DNA of 64,000 nucleotides from [Clostridium] viride DSM 6836 (GCA_000620945.1 KK211198.1:248001-312000), one strand, 5' to 3'. Positions 24,904-33,293 are shown, counted from the first letter of the stretch. Translations and numbers: made by a program. The notes: generated from the letters alone by a model not told the origin.

Positions 24904-25011
24904 CCCTGCGGAGAAGTTTTCTTGGAATAATGATAGACTTTTTGAAAAGTTCGTGGTAGGGTGTGACTTAACAGGAACCTATCAAAATTTAACAAATAGG
25001 AGGACACTCTT

Positions 25012-25584
25012 ATGAAAAATATGAATGCCAAAACGAAGAAATGGCTGGCCGTAACCGGATGCCTCGCCCTCTGTGCGGTGCTTGTGGTACTGATCGGACA
25101 GCAATTCATAACCCCAAAGCCGGTGGATACCCCACCCTCGCCCCAAAGCTCCGAGGTGAGCAATGTGACGGTGGACACCAGGGTGCCGGATAGCACAGAG
25201 AAAGAAAAAGAGAGCACCGTAGCCCCGCCTGATACCACCCAACCGACAAACATCGACAACGGTGCAGTTTCCAGCGGCACGGAACAGACCATCCAAAGCG
25301 ATGCAACCAAGCCGGAATATACTGAGGAACAGCTCAAAGACCCCACGCAGAAACCTGACGGCGAAAAGGTCACGGAGCCTCCCAAGCCCGTCGACCATGA
25401 TAAGGTGGAAAAGCCCAAGGATACCCCAAAAAACGACAATCAGCCGCAGGGCGGCGAAACCAAGGACGGCAAGATTTATGTGCCGGGTTTCGGGTGGATT
25501 GACGATAACGGCGGTGGCGGTCAAGGCACAACTGTAGACGGTGACGGCGATATCAATAAACAAGTCGGCAATATGGGGGAATAA
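25012..25584 (+). CDS. DUF6550-like secreted or anchored Pro/Thr/Glu-rich protein
   Basis: The 190-residue protein has an N-terminal membrane anchor (residues about 10-30) and a disordered, Pro/Thr/Lys/Glu-rich stalk. A short end motif GKIYVPGFGWIDDNGGGGQG follows. It resembles DUF6550 proteins seen next to Tad-like loci in ICEs. It may span or dock to the wall. The start follows AGGAGGACACTCTT. Confidence 0.65.
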   Translation: MKNMNAKTKKWLAVTGCLALCAVLVVLIGQQFITPKPVDTPPSPQSSEVSNVTVDTRVPDSTEKEKESTVAPPDTTQPTNIDNGAVSSGTEQTIQSDATKPEYTEEQLKDPTQKPDGEKVTEPPKPVDHDKVEKPKDTPKNDNQPQGGETKDGKIYVPGFGWIDDNGGGGQGTTVDGDGDINKQVGNMGE

Positions 25585-25650
25585 CAGAATACTTTCACAA
25601 GGCACGGTTGAAACAGACCGTGCCTTTACTTTTGCAAAAAGGAGGCCGCA

Positions 25651-27351
25651 ATGAAGAAATTATTCAAGAGCATAGCCAGTCTTATGCTGGTGCTTTGCCT
25701 ATTCTGCCCCCTAACCGCATTTGCTGATACCGGCGGCAGCGGAAATATCGATGGCGGCGGTGGAGGCATGGGCAGCGGAACCAGCACCAACACATGGAGC
25801 GGCGGTAACGAGGGTGTGCGTATTACTGTGGTTCGGGCAAGTGATCACGCAACGGTCACCACGCCGGTAGATTTTACAAATAAGAAACCGGACAATATTC
25901 GTGTTCATTTTGGAAAGGTAAGCAAACTGTCCTATAGCTCCGGTCAGCAATTAAGCCCTACCACAAGTGTGTACCATTATATCAATCCAGCTCAAACCAT
26001 ACCCCGCATTATCAGTACCAACGGAAGCAACAATATTGCCGCCATCAAGAAGTATTTCTGCTCGGAATATGTCATCAAACGCATTGCAGATGTAACAGGC
26101 ATGAATTACGATGTTCTCATCGGCGGTGAGTATAAAATCCTCTTGGAGCCCATTGCCTACTACAAATTTGAGGGAGTTATGATTGCCACCACCGCTACCG
26201 AAGCCGCCCTGTATGATGAACAGGTTAGCGGTCTGCTCCGCAGAAGAATGGTGTCTCTTACCCACAAGAATCTGCCCCTCGCCATGTTTTTGGAGGTAGG
26301 CGACCTCGGCTATCCCGCATGGGGAGGCAGCAAAAGCAGCGCCGCATCCAATGCGGATATCAAGTCCAGCCTTGGACTTGGCATTGTCCGTTTTACGGAG
26401 AAACCAGAGGAACCTCAGATTGACGCCTACGATTATGAGTACCGGGTAAACACCAATGTCATCACGGCGGTGAGGATCAGCGGAGGTCAGTCCGATCCCG
26501 ACAGGCCCACCCGCATCAGCTTTAATATCGGTGGGCAAACCTACAGTGTGGGCAATGTCTACTACCCCGAAGGCGATAGCCAGCTTGCGTGGGTAAAATG
26601 GAAAACCCCCGATACTGAGCAGAACATGACAATTCAGGTGACGGTATCCGGTCCCGGCAGTACGGCGAAAATGACCCTCAACGTCAAAATCCTTGACCTT
26701 GATAAGAACCCTCCGCCCAATCCCGTAGCCGATGACCGCAACGATAGCTTCCGTGCTTCTGCCATACCAAGCAGAGCGGTAAAAAGCTCGGCAAGCTGGA
26801 GTGTCTGGCGGCCGTGGTGGCAGGAATATTGGGTGTGGCACAGTGATTATGACGATGAAGGAAACGATAACGGATATTGGTGCGATCACGGATGGTGGGA
26901 GTTTGACCTGAACCGTTACAGTGCCAGCCTGACCGCCGCCATGAGCATCAAATGCGACAGCATGAATCCGACTGCCAGCGGAAGAACGATGAAATCGGGA
27001 TATGGCATCAACCAGACCGTCACCGGAAGTATCAGCTCCAACCAAAGCTCGGCGGTTACCCAGCCGCAGAATGCGGTCAGCTATTTTCCCGAATTTGCCT
27101 ATGAAACCTATTGGCGGCTCTTGGAGCGCATGGGATCGGGGCGATTTGAGCTTCAGCAAAACCCTTACTCCACCTACAAAAACCGCACCCATTTCAGCCC
27201 GATCTGGATGCCGGACGGAGCATATACCGTTAACACATGGCTCATTGATGGGTGGACTCCGGATGGAATGCTGTCGGCCAACCTTACAGACAGCCTGACC
27301 ATAAGGGGCAACTTGTGGCAGGACTGGCACGTCGCTCCTAAGAAGCCATAG
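25651..27351 (+). CDS. Secreted protein of the Tad-like locus, unknown function
   Basis: The 566-residue protein has a signal peptide (MKKLFKSIASLMLVLCLFCP), a Gly/Ser linker and an unassigned N-terminal domain. A beta-rich section follows (THKNLPLAMFLEVGDLGYPAW; INGGQTYSVGNVYYPEGD-like), and the Trp-rich stretch WSVWRPWWQEYWVWHSDYDD. It resembles proteins found in the same position in other ICE Tad loci. Likely role: tip or contact protein of the pilus; inference only. Start after AAAGGAGGCCGCA. Confidence 0.7.
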   Translation: MKKLFKSIASLMLVLCLFCPLTAFADTGGSGNIDGGGGGMGSGTSTNTWSGGNEGVRITVVRASDHATVTTPVDFTNKKPDNIRVHFGKVSKLSYSSGQQLSPTTSVYHYINPAQTIPRIISTNGSNNIAAIKKYFCSEYVIKRIADVTGMNYDVLIGGEYKILLEPIAYYKFEGVMIATTATEAALYDEQVSGLLRRRMVSLTHKNLPLAMFLEVGDLGYPAWGGSKSSAASNADIKSSLGLGIVRFTEKPEEPQIDAYDYEYRVNTNVITAVRISGGQSDPDRPTRISFNIGGQTYSVGNVYYPEGDSQLAWVKWKTPDTEQNMTIQVTVSGPGSTAKMTLNVKILDLDKNPPPNPVADDRNDSFRASAIPSRAVKSSASWSVWRPWWQEYWVWHSDYDDEGNDNGYWCDHGWWEFDLNRYSASLTAAMSIKCDSMNPTASGRTMKSGYGINQTVTGSISSNQSSAVTQPQNAVSYFPEFAYETYWRLLERMGSGRFELQQNPYSTYKNRTHFSPIWMPDGAYTVNTWLIDGWTPDGMLSANLTDSLTIRGNLWQDWHVAPKKP

Positions 27352-27364
27352 CAGGGAGGATACA

Positions 27365-27834
27365 ATGGCATATGAACGAATTGAGGCGCCAAAAGGCAGC
27401 CTGTACCACTACACGCAAAAGGACCGGCTGGATGCAATATTGCAGGATGGGCGCATCCGGCGATTTGGAGATCGTGAGTGCTGGTTCTGCACTTCTCTCG
27501 CAGACACCCTGCAGCTTATGGAAATGACCGTCATGAAGGAAGGACATCCCTATGTTGATACACGGGGATTTTTACAGAGATACCCCGCTTTTGTACCAGA
27601 GGGTTACATCATCCTAAAGCTGGAGCAACGGCATCAAAATGGGGAATGGGTAAGATGGAATCAGGAGATGCCACCCGGCGTCCTCCCGAAATACTTGCGG
27701 AGGCTGAAGAATTCAGCTTGTTGAAGAAAGGCTTCCGCGGTGACCTGAAATTTTATCAGAACCCCCAGGTAATTGAAGTGTCCTCGCTCCTGGAAGAACA
27801 GGCTCAGGGCATGGATATGACAATGAAACTATAA
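27365..27834 (+). pseudogene. Frameshifted ICE protein with HYT-type N-terminus
   Basis: The first frame (27365-27724) reads MAYERIEAPKGSLYHYTQKDRLDAIL...CWFCTS and NGEWVRWNQEMPP; the expected continuation PPEILAEAEEF...GFRGDLKFYQNPQVIEV is in another frame ending at 27834. One base appears lost around 27670-27685. The YHYT...LDAILQDG start resembles KptA/DarT ADP-ribosyl-transferase-like folds; that link is weak. The second frame ends with the Met-rich tail GMDMTMKL. The sequence could also contain an error. Confidence 0.6.
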
Positions 27835-27849
27835 ATACAGAAAAAGAAC

Positions 27850-27879
27850 AAGGCTGCAGGAGCAATTCTGCGGCCTTTT
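27850..27879 (+). terminator. Rho-independent terminator
   Basis: AAGGCTGCAG (27850-27859) pairs with CTGCGGCCTT (27868-27877) with one mismatch; T-run follows. It separates the Tad block from the conjugation genes. Confidence 0.75.
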
Positions 27880-27904
27880 CTTAACTTTTAGAAAGGTGGT
27901 TTTT

Positions 27905-28243
27905 ATGAAAAGGTATAAGAAAATTGCTCTTATGCTTATCCTCGTCCTCATGGTAACCATGTTCTTCAGCACAACCGCTTTTGCGGCAAATGGCGATGTT
28001 GCGGGAGCTATTGAGGGCACATGGAATGACGCCTCCGGGCAGATTAAGACGGTGGTCAACAAGGTGGTGTTTCCCGCAATCGACCTCATTCTGGCGGTGT
28101 TTTTCTTTGCAAAATTAGGGATGGCGTACTTTGATTATCGAAAGCATGGTCAGTTTGAGTGGGCGGCTCCGGCGATTTTGTTCGCCTGTTTGGTGTTCAC
28201 CCTTACGGCTCCGACTTACATCTGGACGATTTTGGGGATGTAG
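27905..28243 (+). CDS. DUF3852 protein, VirB2-like pilin candidate
   Basis: The 112-residue protein has a signal peptide (cleavage after AFA near residue 29) and two hydrophobic helices (residues about 55-80 and 88-110), the arrangement of VirB2/TrbC pilins. DUF3852 is a standard gene of Tn1549-type ICEs just upstream of the VirB6 gene. The start follows GAAAGGTGG. Confidence 0.75.
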   Translation: MKRYKKIALMLILVLMVTMFFSTTAFAANGDVAGAIEGTWNDASGQIKTVVNKVVFPAIDLILAVFFFAKLGMAYFDYRKHGQFEWAAPAILFACLVFTLTAPTYIWTILGM

Positions 28244-28282
28244 TAAGGTGTTCCGATTATGCATGATGGTGTTTACATCAGA

Positions 28283-28320
28283 AAAGTAAGGAGAGCAGCT
28301 CGTGCCACTCTCCTTACTTT
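28283..28320. terminator. Bidirectional terminator
   Basis: AAAGTAAGGAGAG (28283-28295) and CTCTCCTTACTTT (28308-28320) form a perfect 13-bp stem. It lies between the DUF3852 gene and the convergent minus-strand small gene and can end both transcripts. Confidence 0.8.
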
Positions 28321-28334
28321 ACAAAATGATTCCG

Positions 28335-28502
28335 CTATTCTTTTTCGCCCTCAGGCCCGGATTCTTTTCTAATCTCAAGTACGATGCCATCATCGCCAGA
28401 GATAAAAAGCTCCTCCGTTTTTTGCTGTGCGCGCTGAAGCAACGATATCGCGTCCGTCACATCATTGAACAGCGAATCGTACATTTTTTTGTAATCTGCC
28501 AT
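28335..28502 (-). CDS. Small convergent protein (55 residues), unknown function
   Basis: The minus-strand frame starts ATG 28502 after TAGGAGGTC and reads MADYKKMYDSLFNDVTDAIS to stop 28335. It resembles short phage/ICE proteins of the MADYKKMY...LQ..QQ.TEEL type. A possible promoter (TTGACA at 28572-28577) precedes it. It is the only minus-strand gene in the backbone up to the IS and is coded between the DUF3852 and VirB6-like genes. Confidence 0.65.
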   Translation of the reverse strand: MADYKKMYDSLFNDVTDAISLLQRAQQKTEELFISGDDGIVLEIRKESGPEGEKE

Positions 28503-28640
28503 GCAATTGACCTCCTAAGATTATTTCGGCGGCCACCGTTGTGTGGTATTGAAACTCTGAAAGAGCTGATTGTCAAGTTGTTTTTGAGCTTTACTCAAAT
28601 AAAAATCATTGCTCGAAATTTATTAACCGAGATGAATGAA

Positions 28641-28673
28641 CACACCGTGTGCCTTGCTACGGTGTGATTTTTT
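28641..28673 (+). terminator. Rho-independent terminator upstream of the VirB6-like gene
   Basis: CACACCGT (28641-28648) pairs with ACGGTGTG (28659-28666), then T6. It could also act as an attenuator because the next start codon is only 27 bases downstream. Confidence 0.6.
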
Positions 28674-28699
28674 ATGTCTCGAAGGAGGTGAACTTCCAA

Positions 28700-29605
28700 A
28701 TGTTTATATGGGATTTTGTCCTCGGAACCGTGATGGATCAGATCATCGAATGGCTCTACGGACAAGTGGTTGGCTTTCTTGCTGACTTTTTTGCACAAAT
28801 GGGAAATATGGGCGTGGAGCTGTTCTCTATGGAATGGGTACAGTCCATCGTCCTGTTTTTCTCTTATCTGGCTTGGGCGCTGTACGGGACCGGGCTTGTG
28901 GTGTCGGTGTTTGAAACCGGAATCGAGTACCAGCACGGCCGGGGCAGCATAAAAGACGCCGCCTTAAACGCCATCAAAGGCTTTATGGCGGTGTCCCTTT
29001 TTACCATCTTACCGGTGGAGCTGTTCAAGCTCTCGGTCAATCTCCAGAGCAGCCTCACGGCAGGAATCACCGGCTACGGAAGCAGCTTCGGTGACCTTGC
29101 GGGGAACATCATAGCAGAGCTTGGCAGCTCGTCAGACCTGGGCGGTGCTATGGGCTCCGGTATCTTTGGAGGGCTGTCGGGCATCACAAACCCCATCATG
29201 ATGCTTTTCCTGATTATCATGATGGGATACTCGGTCATTAAAGTTTTTTTTGCCAATTTAAAACGTGGGGGCATTTTGCTGATCCAGATTGCTGTAGGCA
29301 GCCTGTATATGTTTTCCGTTCCTCGCGGTTACATTGACGGATTTACACAGTGGTGCAAGCAGATCATCGGTCTGTGCCTCACCACATTTTTGCAGGCAAC
29401 CATCCTTGCCGCAGGGCTTATGGTCCTGAGAACCCACGCCCTGCTGGGGCTTGGGCTGATGCTTTCCGCAGGGGAAGTGCCAAGAATCGCTGGAGCTTTT
29501 GGGCTGGACACCAGCACAAAGGCTAATGTGATGAGTGCCGTGTACACGGCGCAGGCCGCTGTGAACACCACCCGAACTGTGGTGCAGGCGGTTGCACCGA
29601 AATAA
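28700..29605 (+). CDS. VirB6/TrbL-like conjugal membrane protein
   Basis: The 301-residue protein has about six hydrophobic helices separated by a Gly/Ser-rich loop (GYGSSFGDLAG...SSDLGGAMGSGIFGGLSG), the pattern of VirB6/TrbL channel proteins in Gram-positive systems. Start 28700 is set by GAAGGAGGTGAAC. It lies downstream of the VirB2-like gene, with the VirB3- and VirB4-like genes further on. Confidence 0.75.
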   Translation: MFIWDFVLGTVMDQIIEWLYGQVVGFLADFFAQMGNMGVELFSMEWVQSIVLFFSYLAWALYGTGLVVSVFETGIEYQHGRGSIKDAALNAIKGFMAVSLFTILPVELFKLSVNLQSSLTAGITGYGSSFGDLAGNIIAELGSSSDLGGAMGSGIFGGLSGITNPIMMLFLIIMMGYSVIKVFFANLKRGGILLIQIAVGSLYMFSVPRGYIDGFTQWCKQIIGLCLTTFLQATILAAGLMVLRTHALLGLGLMLSAGEVPRIAGAFGLDTSTKANVMSAVYTAQAAVNTTRTVVQAVAPK

Positions 29606-29624
29606 CGCAGAAAGGAAAAAGGCC

Positions 29625-30008
29625 ATGAAATTGATTTATATGGCGTCCCCCTACGCCGGGGACATCGAAAAGAATACCGAGTTTGCCAAGAAAGCGTGCC
29701 ATCATGTAATGAACGAGGGGTACGCTTTTTTTGCGCCCCATTTGCTATACCCCACCATTCTGGACGAACATCAGCCGGAACAGCGTCAGCTTGGGCTTGA
29801 CATGGGAATCGCCATGTTGTCCCGTTGTGATGAGTTATGGTGCTACGGCGACCATATCTCACTCGGAATGCACCTTGAAATCGAGGAAGCGGGCAGACTC
29901 GGAATCCCGGTACGCCGGGTAATGGAACAGGAAAACGGCTTTGCCATAGGCAGAGTAAAAAACAATGTACCGGCCGAGGCTCCCGAACAGGCTATGAGGA
30001 TGGTCTGA
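29625..30008 (+). CDS. DUF4406 protein (nucleoside 2-deoxyribosyltransferase-like)
   Basis: The 127-residue protein starts MKLIYMASPYAGDIEKNTEFA, the MRYAASPYS-type P-loop-like start of the DUF4406/nucleoside deoxyribosyltransferase superfamily, and keeps RLGLDMGIAMLSRCDELWCYGD. The family includes small nucleotide hydrolases in phages and ICEs. It overlaps the methylase gene by one base. It ends EQAMRMV, a Met-rich tail. Confidence 0.75.
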   Translation: MKLIYMASPYAGDIEKNTEFAKKACHHVMNEGYAFFAPHLLYPTILDEHQPEQRQLGLDMGIAMLSRCDELWCYGDHISLGMHLEIEEAGRLGIPVRRVMEQENGFAIGRVKNNVPAEAPEQAMRMV

Positions 30009-32395
30009 TGATGACGATGGGGAGCCTCTTCGATGGGATCGGAGGCTTCCCGCTTGTTGCTGTCCGCAATGGAATCACCCCCTCATGGGCAAGTGAAATC
30101 GAAGCCTTTCCCATTGAAGTGACAAAAATCCGATTTCCTGAAATGCTCCATGTCGGAGATATCACAAAACTTGACGGAGCGGCATTGCCTCTTGTGGATG
30201 TGATCTGCGGGGGCAGCCCATGCCAGGACCTGAGTGTGGCTGGGCAGCGTGCCGGACTTGCCGGAGAACGCTCTGGTCTATTTATGGAGCAGACACGGAT
30301 TGCAAAGGAGATGAGAAAAGCCGATGAGCAGCGAAACGTACCAGCTCACTTTATTCGACCTCGATACCTCGTTTGGGAGAATGTCCCCGGAGCCTTTAGC
30401 TCCGCAGACGGCGAGGATTTCAGGGCGGTCATCGAGGAGATCGTCCGCATTAAGTACAGTGCCTGTGATGTGCCTCGACCTGAGTCCGGGCGCTGGGAAT
30501 CTGCTGGGGCTGTCATATTGGGAACTGAATTCAGCTTGGCTTGGCGTGTCATGGACGCTCAATTCTGGGGAGTCGCCCAGCGTCGCCGTCGCATCTTCCT
30601 TGTCGCAGATTTTGGAGGCACAACCGCACCCGAAATACTATTTAAGCAAGACGGCCTGTTTGGGGATATTGCGGAGAGCGGAAGCCAGGGGCAAGGAGCT
30701 GCCGCCCCAGCTCAAGGAGGCACTGACGATACAGGCGGAGCTTGCCTGACCCCATGGGATGTGCAGAGCCGCCGCATCTTTGAGGAAACTGGAACATGGC
30801 CCTCTCTTTATGGCGGCGAAGGCGGCGGGCATGGGTATATCCAGACAGAGGAAAAAACAGCGATAGCCTTTGCCGCCAACCAGCGTGATGAAGTGCGGAA
30901 CCTCCAGGATGTAGCCGGAGCCTTGGGTGCCAGCCCCGGCATGAAACAGCAGACTTTTGTGGCGGATGCTGAAAAAATCAGCGCTTTTCATGTCAACCAA
31001 CGGGACGAGGTGATTGATCTTGACGGCATATCAGGCGCTCTGCTGGCAACCCGCAATATGCAGATGCAGACCTTTGTCACCCAGCAGCCATTGGTCTGCT
31101 TAAACGACCATGGCGGAGAACGAATGGATATCACCGAGGAAGTAACCCCTACGCTCCGTGCAGACATGGGAGGTCATCCTCCCCTTATATCCCAGCCGAA
31201 CTGTCTAAACGGATGGGATACCCAGCAAAGCCGTGTGTTCACGCCGGAGGGTGTGGCGCCCACTCTTGCCGGAGCGGACGGGGGCGGCGGAAGAAACCCG
31301 GCAGGACTTCTATTTGCGGCAGGAGTTATCAGCAAAGGTGACGGCGATTGTTTTCTCACGCCGGAGGTTCATACCTCCATCACCAGCGGCGGCGGTCAGG
31401 CCGGACAGGGCTATCCCTGTGTGCTTACCGCAGGATTCTGCGGCAATGCCAGCGCAGAGGCCAGAGGAATCGGTTATCAGTCAGAGTGTTCGCCCACTAT
31501 TAAAACCGGTACTGCTCCATCCGTGCTTTGCTTAAACGATCAAGGCGGCAGCCAGATGCACTGCACGGAGGACATCACAGGTACGCTCCGCGCCCAGGAG
31601 CATGGTCACCAGCCGCTGGTCATGGCGACCCAGCAGGGAGGCGCAGAAATCGGCGTCGGCATCTGCCCAACCATCACTGCCAGCGCAGGCATGAGCGGAA
31701 ACAACCAGCCGGTGCTGTTTGATAACCATGCCAAGGATTGCAGATATAACGGACCGTTGGAGGTAGCCCCTACCGTCACCTCGACCTATGGTACCGGCGG
31801 CAATAATGTACCGCTCGTGGGAAGTGCTATTTTGCAGGAAACCATCTGCATTGCTGGCAACACCATTGACCGGGAGCCGGAGAACGGCGGCAACGGATTG
31901 GGCTGTCAGCCGGACATCAGCTATACCATTACCACCAGCGACCGCCATGCGGTATTCAGCCGACAGCGGAGCGATGAATTTTCCGAAAATGATGTGGTTG
32001 CCACACAAAGTGCAAGGCAGCATAAGGATGCCACCGATCTCATTTGTCAGCCTGAAGTATTCGGCCAATCACAATATGGCAACTATGCGGAGGGCTGTAC
32101 CACTCTGCGTGCCCAGGGTGGCGACAACGGAGGCGGAAGCGAAAATCTTGTAAAAGAGAATGGACGCAACCTCATCCGCAGACTTACTCCTCTGGAATGT
32201 GAGCGGCTCCAGGGCTTTCCTGATGGCTGGACGTTGATACCGGGAGCATCGGACAGTGCCAGATACAAGGCACTTGGAAACAGCGTGGCGATACCGTGCG
32301 TGGACTTTGTCCTCCGTGGCATCGCTTATTTTTTGCGAATAATCCATGAGGAACAGGAGGAATCACCCCCATGTATATCTACCCCGACAACTTAA
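30008..32395 (+). CDS. C5-cytosine DNA methyltransferase with large repeat insert
   Basis: The 795-residue enzyme has the catalytic motifs: FDGIGG (I), GGSPCQDLS (IV, catalytic Cys), ENVPGAF (VI), QRRRRIFLVADF (VIII), LTPLECERLQGFP (IX) and ALGNSVAIP (X). Between VIII and IX lies an insert of about 500 residues made of variable units (VNQRDEV...LDGISGALLA; LNDHGGERMDITEEVTPTLRA; LNDQGGSQMHCTEDITGTLRA). Such inserts carry target recognition in phage-type methylases. It probably protects the element from host restriction. A second gene is coded inside it in another frame. Confidence 0.9.
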   Translation: MMTMGSLFDGIGGFPLVAVRNGITPSWASEIEAFPIEVTKIRFPEMLHVGDITKLDGAALPLVDVICGGSPCQDLSVAGQRAGLAGERSGLFMEQTRIAKEMRKADEQRNVPAHFIRPRYLVWENVPGAFSSADGEDFRAVIEEIVRIKYSACDVPRPESGRWESAGAVILGTEFSLAWRVMDAQFWGVAQRRRRIFLVADFGGTTAPEILFKQDGLFGDIAESGSQGQGAAAPAQGGTDDTGGACLTPWDVQSRRIFEETGTWPSLYGGEGGGHGYIQTEEKTAIAFAANQRDEVRNLQDVAGALGASPGMKQQTFVADAEKISAFHVNQRDEVIDLDGISGALLATRNMQMQTFVTQQPLVCLNDHGGERMDITEEVTPTLRADMGGHPPLISQPNCLNGWDTQQSRVFTPEGVAPTLAGADGGGGRNPAGLLFAAGVISKGDGDCFLTPEVHTSITSGGGQAGQGYPCVLTAGFCGNASAEARGIGYQSECSPTIKTGTAPSVLCLNDQGGSQMHCTEDITGTLRAQEHGHQPLVMATQQGGAEIGVGICPTITASAGMSGNNQPVLFDNHAKDCRYNGPLEVAPTVTSTYGTGGNNVPLVGSAILQETICIAGNTIDREPENGGNGLGCQPDISYTITTSDRHAVFSRQRSDEFSENDVVATQSARQHKDATDLICQPEVFGQSQYGNYAEGCTTLRAQGGDNGGGSENLVKENGRNLIRRLTPLECERLQGFPDGWTLIPGASDSARYKALGNSVAIPCVDFVLRGIAYFLRIIHEEQEESPPCISTPTT
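30324..30749 (+). CDS. Overlapping gene inside the cytosine methylase (+1 frame)
   Basis: The 141-residue frame reads MSSETYQLTLFDLDTSFGRMSPEP and ends PKYYLSKTACLGILRRAEARGKELPPQLKEAL. From memory this matches a family of phage/ICE proteins with the same ends (a YYLS..AC.GIL.RA..RGK.LP segment), normally found beside or within cytosine methylase genes. The methylase frame over the same DNA carries motifs VI and VIII, so both strands of meaning are constrained. No strong ribosome site is visible (AAGGAG 13 bases upstream of the ATG). Whether it is translated is unproved. Confidence 0.55.
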   Translation: MSSETYQLTLFDLDTSFGRMSPEPLAPQTARISGRSSRRSSALSTVPVMCLDLSPGAGNLLGLSYWELNSAWLGVSWTLNSGESPSVAVASSLSQILEAQPHPKYYLSKTACLGILRRAEARGKELPPQLKEALTIQAELA

Positions 32396-32628
32396 AGTCA
32401 AAGGCTACCCTGTGGCTATGGGAGCTACGGGATATTGGAATCATCGGCGTCGGATGTCTGATTTCTGTCTTTGCCCTTTCCCAGCTCGGCTGGCTGCCGC
32501 CCATCGTCCTGACGGCGCTCTATGCCTTTTTATCCATACGTTTTGAGGACGTGAGTATCCTCGATTTTATCCGCTATGCCGCCGCTTTCTTCTTCGGCAA
32601 GCAACAATCCTATGAATGGAGGGCATGA
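32371..32628 (+). CDS. VirB3-like small membrane protein
   Basis: The 85-residue protein has two hydrophobic helices (LRDIGIIGVGCLISVFALSQL and WLPPIVLTALYAFLSI) and a polar N-terminus, the VirB3/PrgI-like arrangement. It begins inside the end of the methylase gene after CAGGAGGAATC and is followed by a VirB4-associated protein. Confidence 0.65.
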   Translation: MYIYPDNLKSKATLWLWELRDIGIIGVGCLISVFALSQLGWLPPIVLTALYAFLSIRFEDVSILDFIRYAAAFFFGKQQSYEWRA

Positions 32629-32630
32629 AT

Positions 32631-33218
32631 ATGAACAGAAAAAGGAAACAGGAGGCAAGGGAGAAAGCCTCCACCCGCCAGCTCATCGGCATCGAGGACA
32701 TCACAGGCCACAGCCTTGTGACTCCCCATGGTGAGCTGGTGTTTTTTATGGTTAAACCCACCAACATCAGCGTCCTGTCCGATTCCAGCATCGGGGCAAG
32801 GATTTATGCTCTTATGAATGTGCTGAAAGGCATCTCGGATATTGAAATGCTGTGCCTTAACAGCCGTGAAAACTTTGAGGGCAACAAGAGCTATCTGAAA
32901 GCCAGGATGGATGCCGAGCAGAATCCTGTCATCCGAAAGCTGCTGGCACAGGACATGACCGCCCTTGACCGTATGCAAGTGCAGATGGCAACAGCGCGGG
33001 AATTTTTAATCATCATCCGCCTGCGTGGAGAAAAAGAAAAGGACGTAGGCCCCTACCTCTCCCGTATCGAAAAGAGCCTCAAGGATCAGGGCTTTACTGC
33101 GCGCAGAGCCGGTGAAGCCGATACCAAGCGTCTGCTTGGAGTCTACTATGAGCAAAATGTCACTACTAAGATGTATGAGGATTATGACGGCGAGCGCTGG
33201 GTGATTCTCGGAGAATAA
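32631..33218 (+). CDS. Conjugal protein upstream of the VirB4 ATPase
   Basis: The 195-residue protein corresponds to the N-terminal part of TraC/VirB4-type proteins or a separate helper (RQLIGIEDITGHSLVTPHGELVFFMVKPTNISVL, EKDVGPYLSRIEKSLKDQGFTARRAG). Start 32631 is supported by GGAGGG at seven-base spacing; earlier ATG codons are too close to it or too early. It is cotranscribed with VirB4. Confidence 0.65.
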   Translation: MNRKRKQEAREKASTRQLIGIEDITGHSLVTPHGELVFFMVKPTNISVLSDSSIGARIYALMNVLKGISDIEMLCLNSRENFEGNKSYLKARMDAEQNPVIRKLLAQDMTALDRMQVQMATAREFLIIIRLRGEKEKDVGPYLSRIEKSLKDQGFTARRAGEADTKRLLGVYYEQNVTTKMYEDYDGERWVILGE

Positions 33219-33232
33219 GTAAAATTCAATAG

Positions 33233-33293
33233 GCCGTAGGGAGGTACCTTGCGGCCAAAAGGCATGGAACCTCCCACGGCTGGACAGGAGGTA
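33233..33293 (+). promoter_or_regulatory. Hairpin that can compete for the virB4 ribosome site
   Basis: GCCGTAGGGAGGT (33233-33245) pairs with ACCTCCCACGGC (33269-33280) over 12 bp with one bulged A. The ACCTCC arm could alternatively pair with the AGGAGGT ribosome site at 33287-33293 of virB4. So two exclusive folds exist, one freeing and one hiding the start. Confidence 0.5.

Noticed and set aside
27660-27700. Programmed -1 frameshift
   Set aside because: No slippery heptamer or downstream pseudoknot is apparent.
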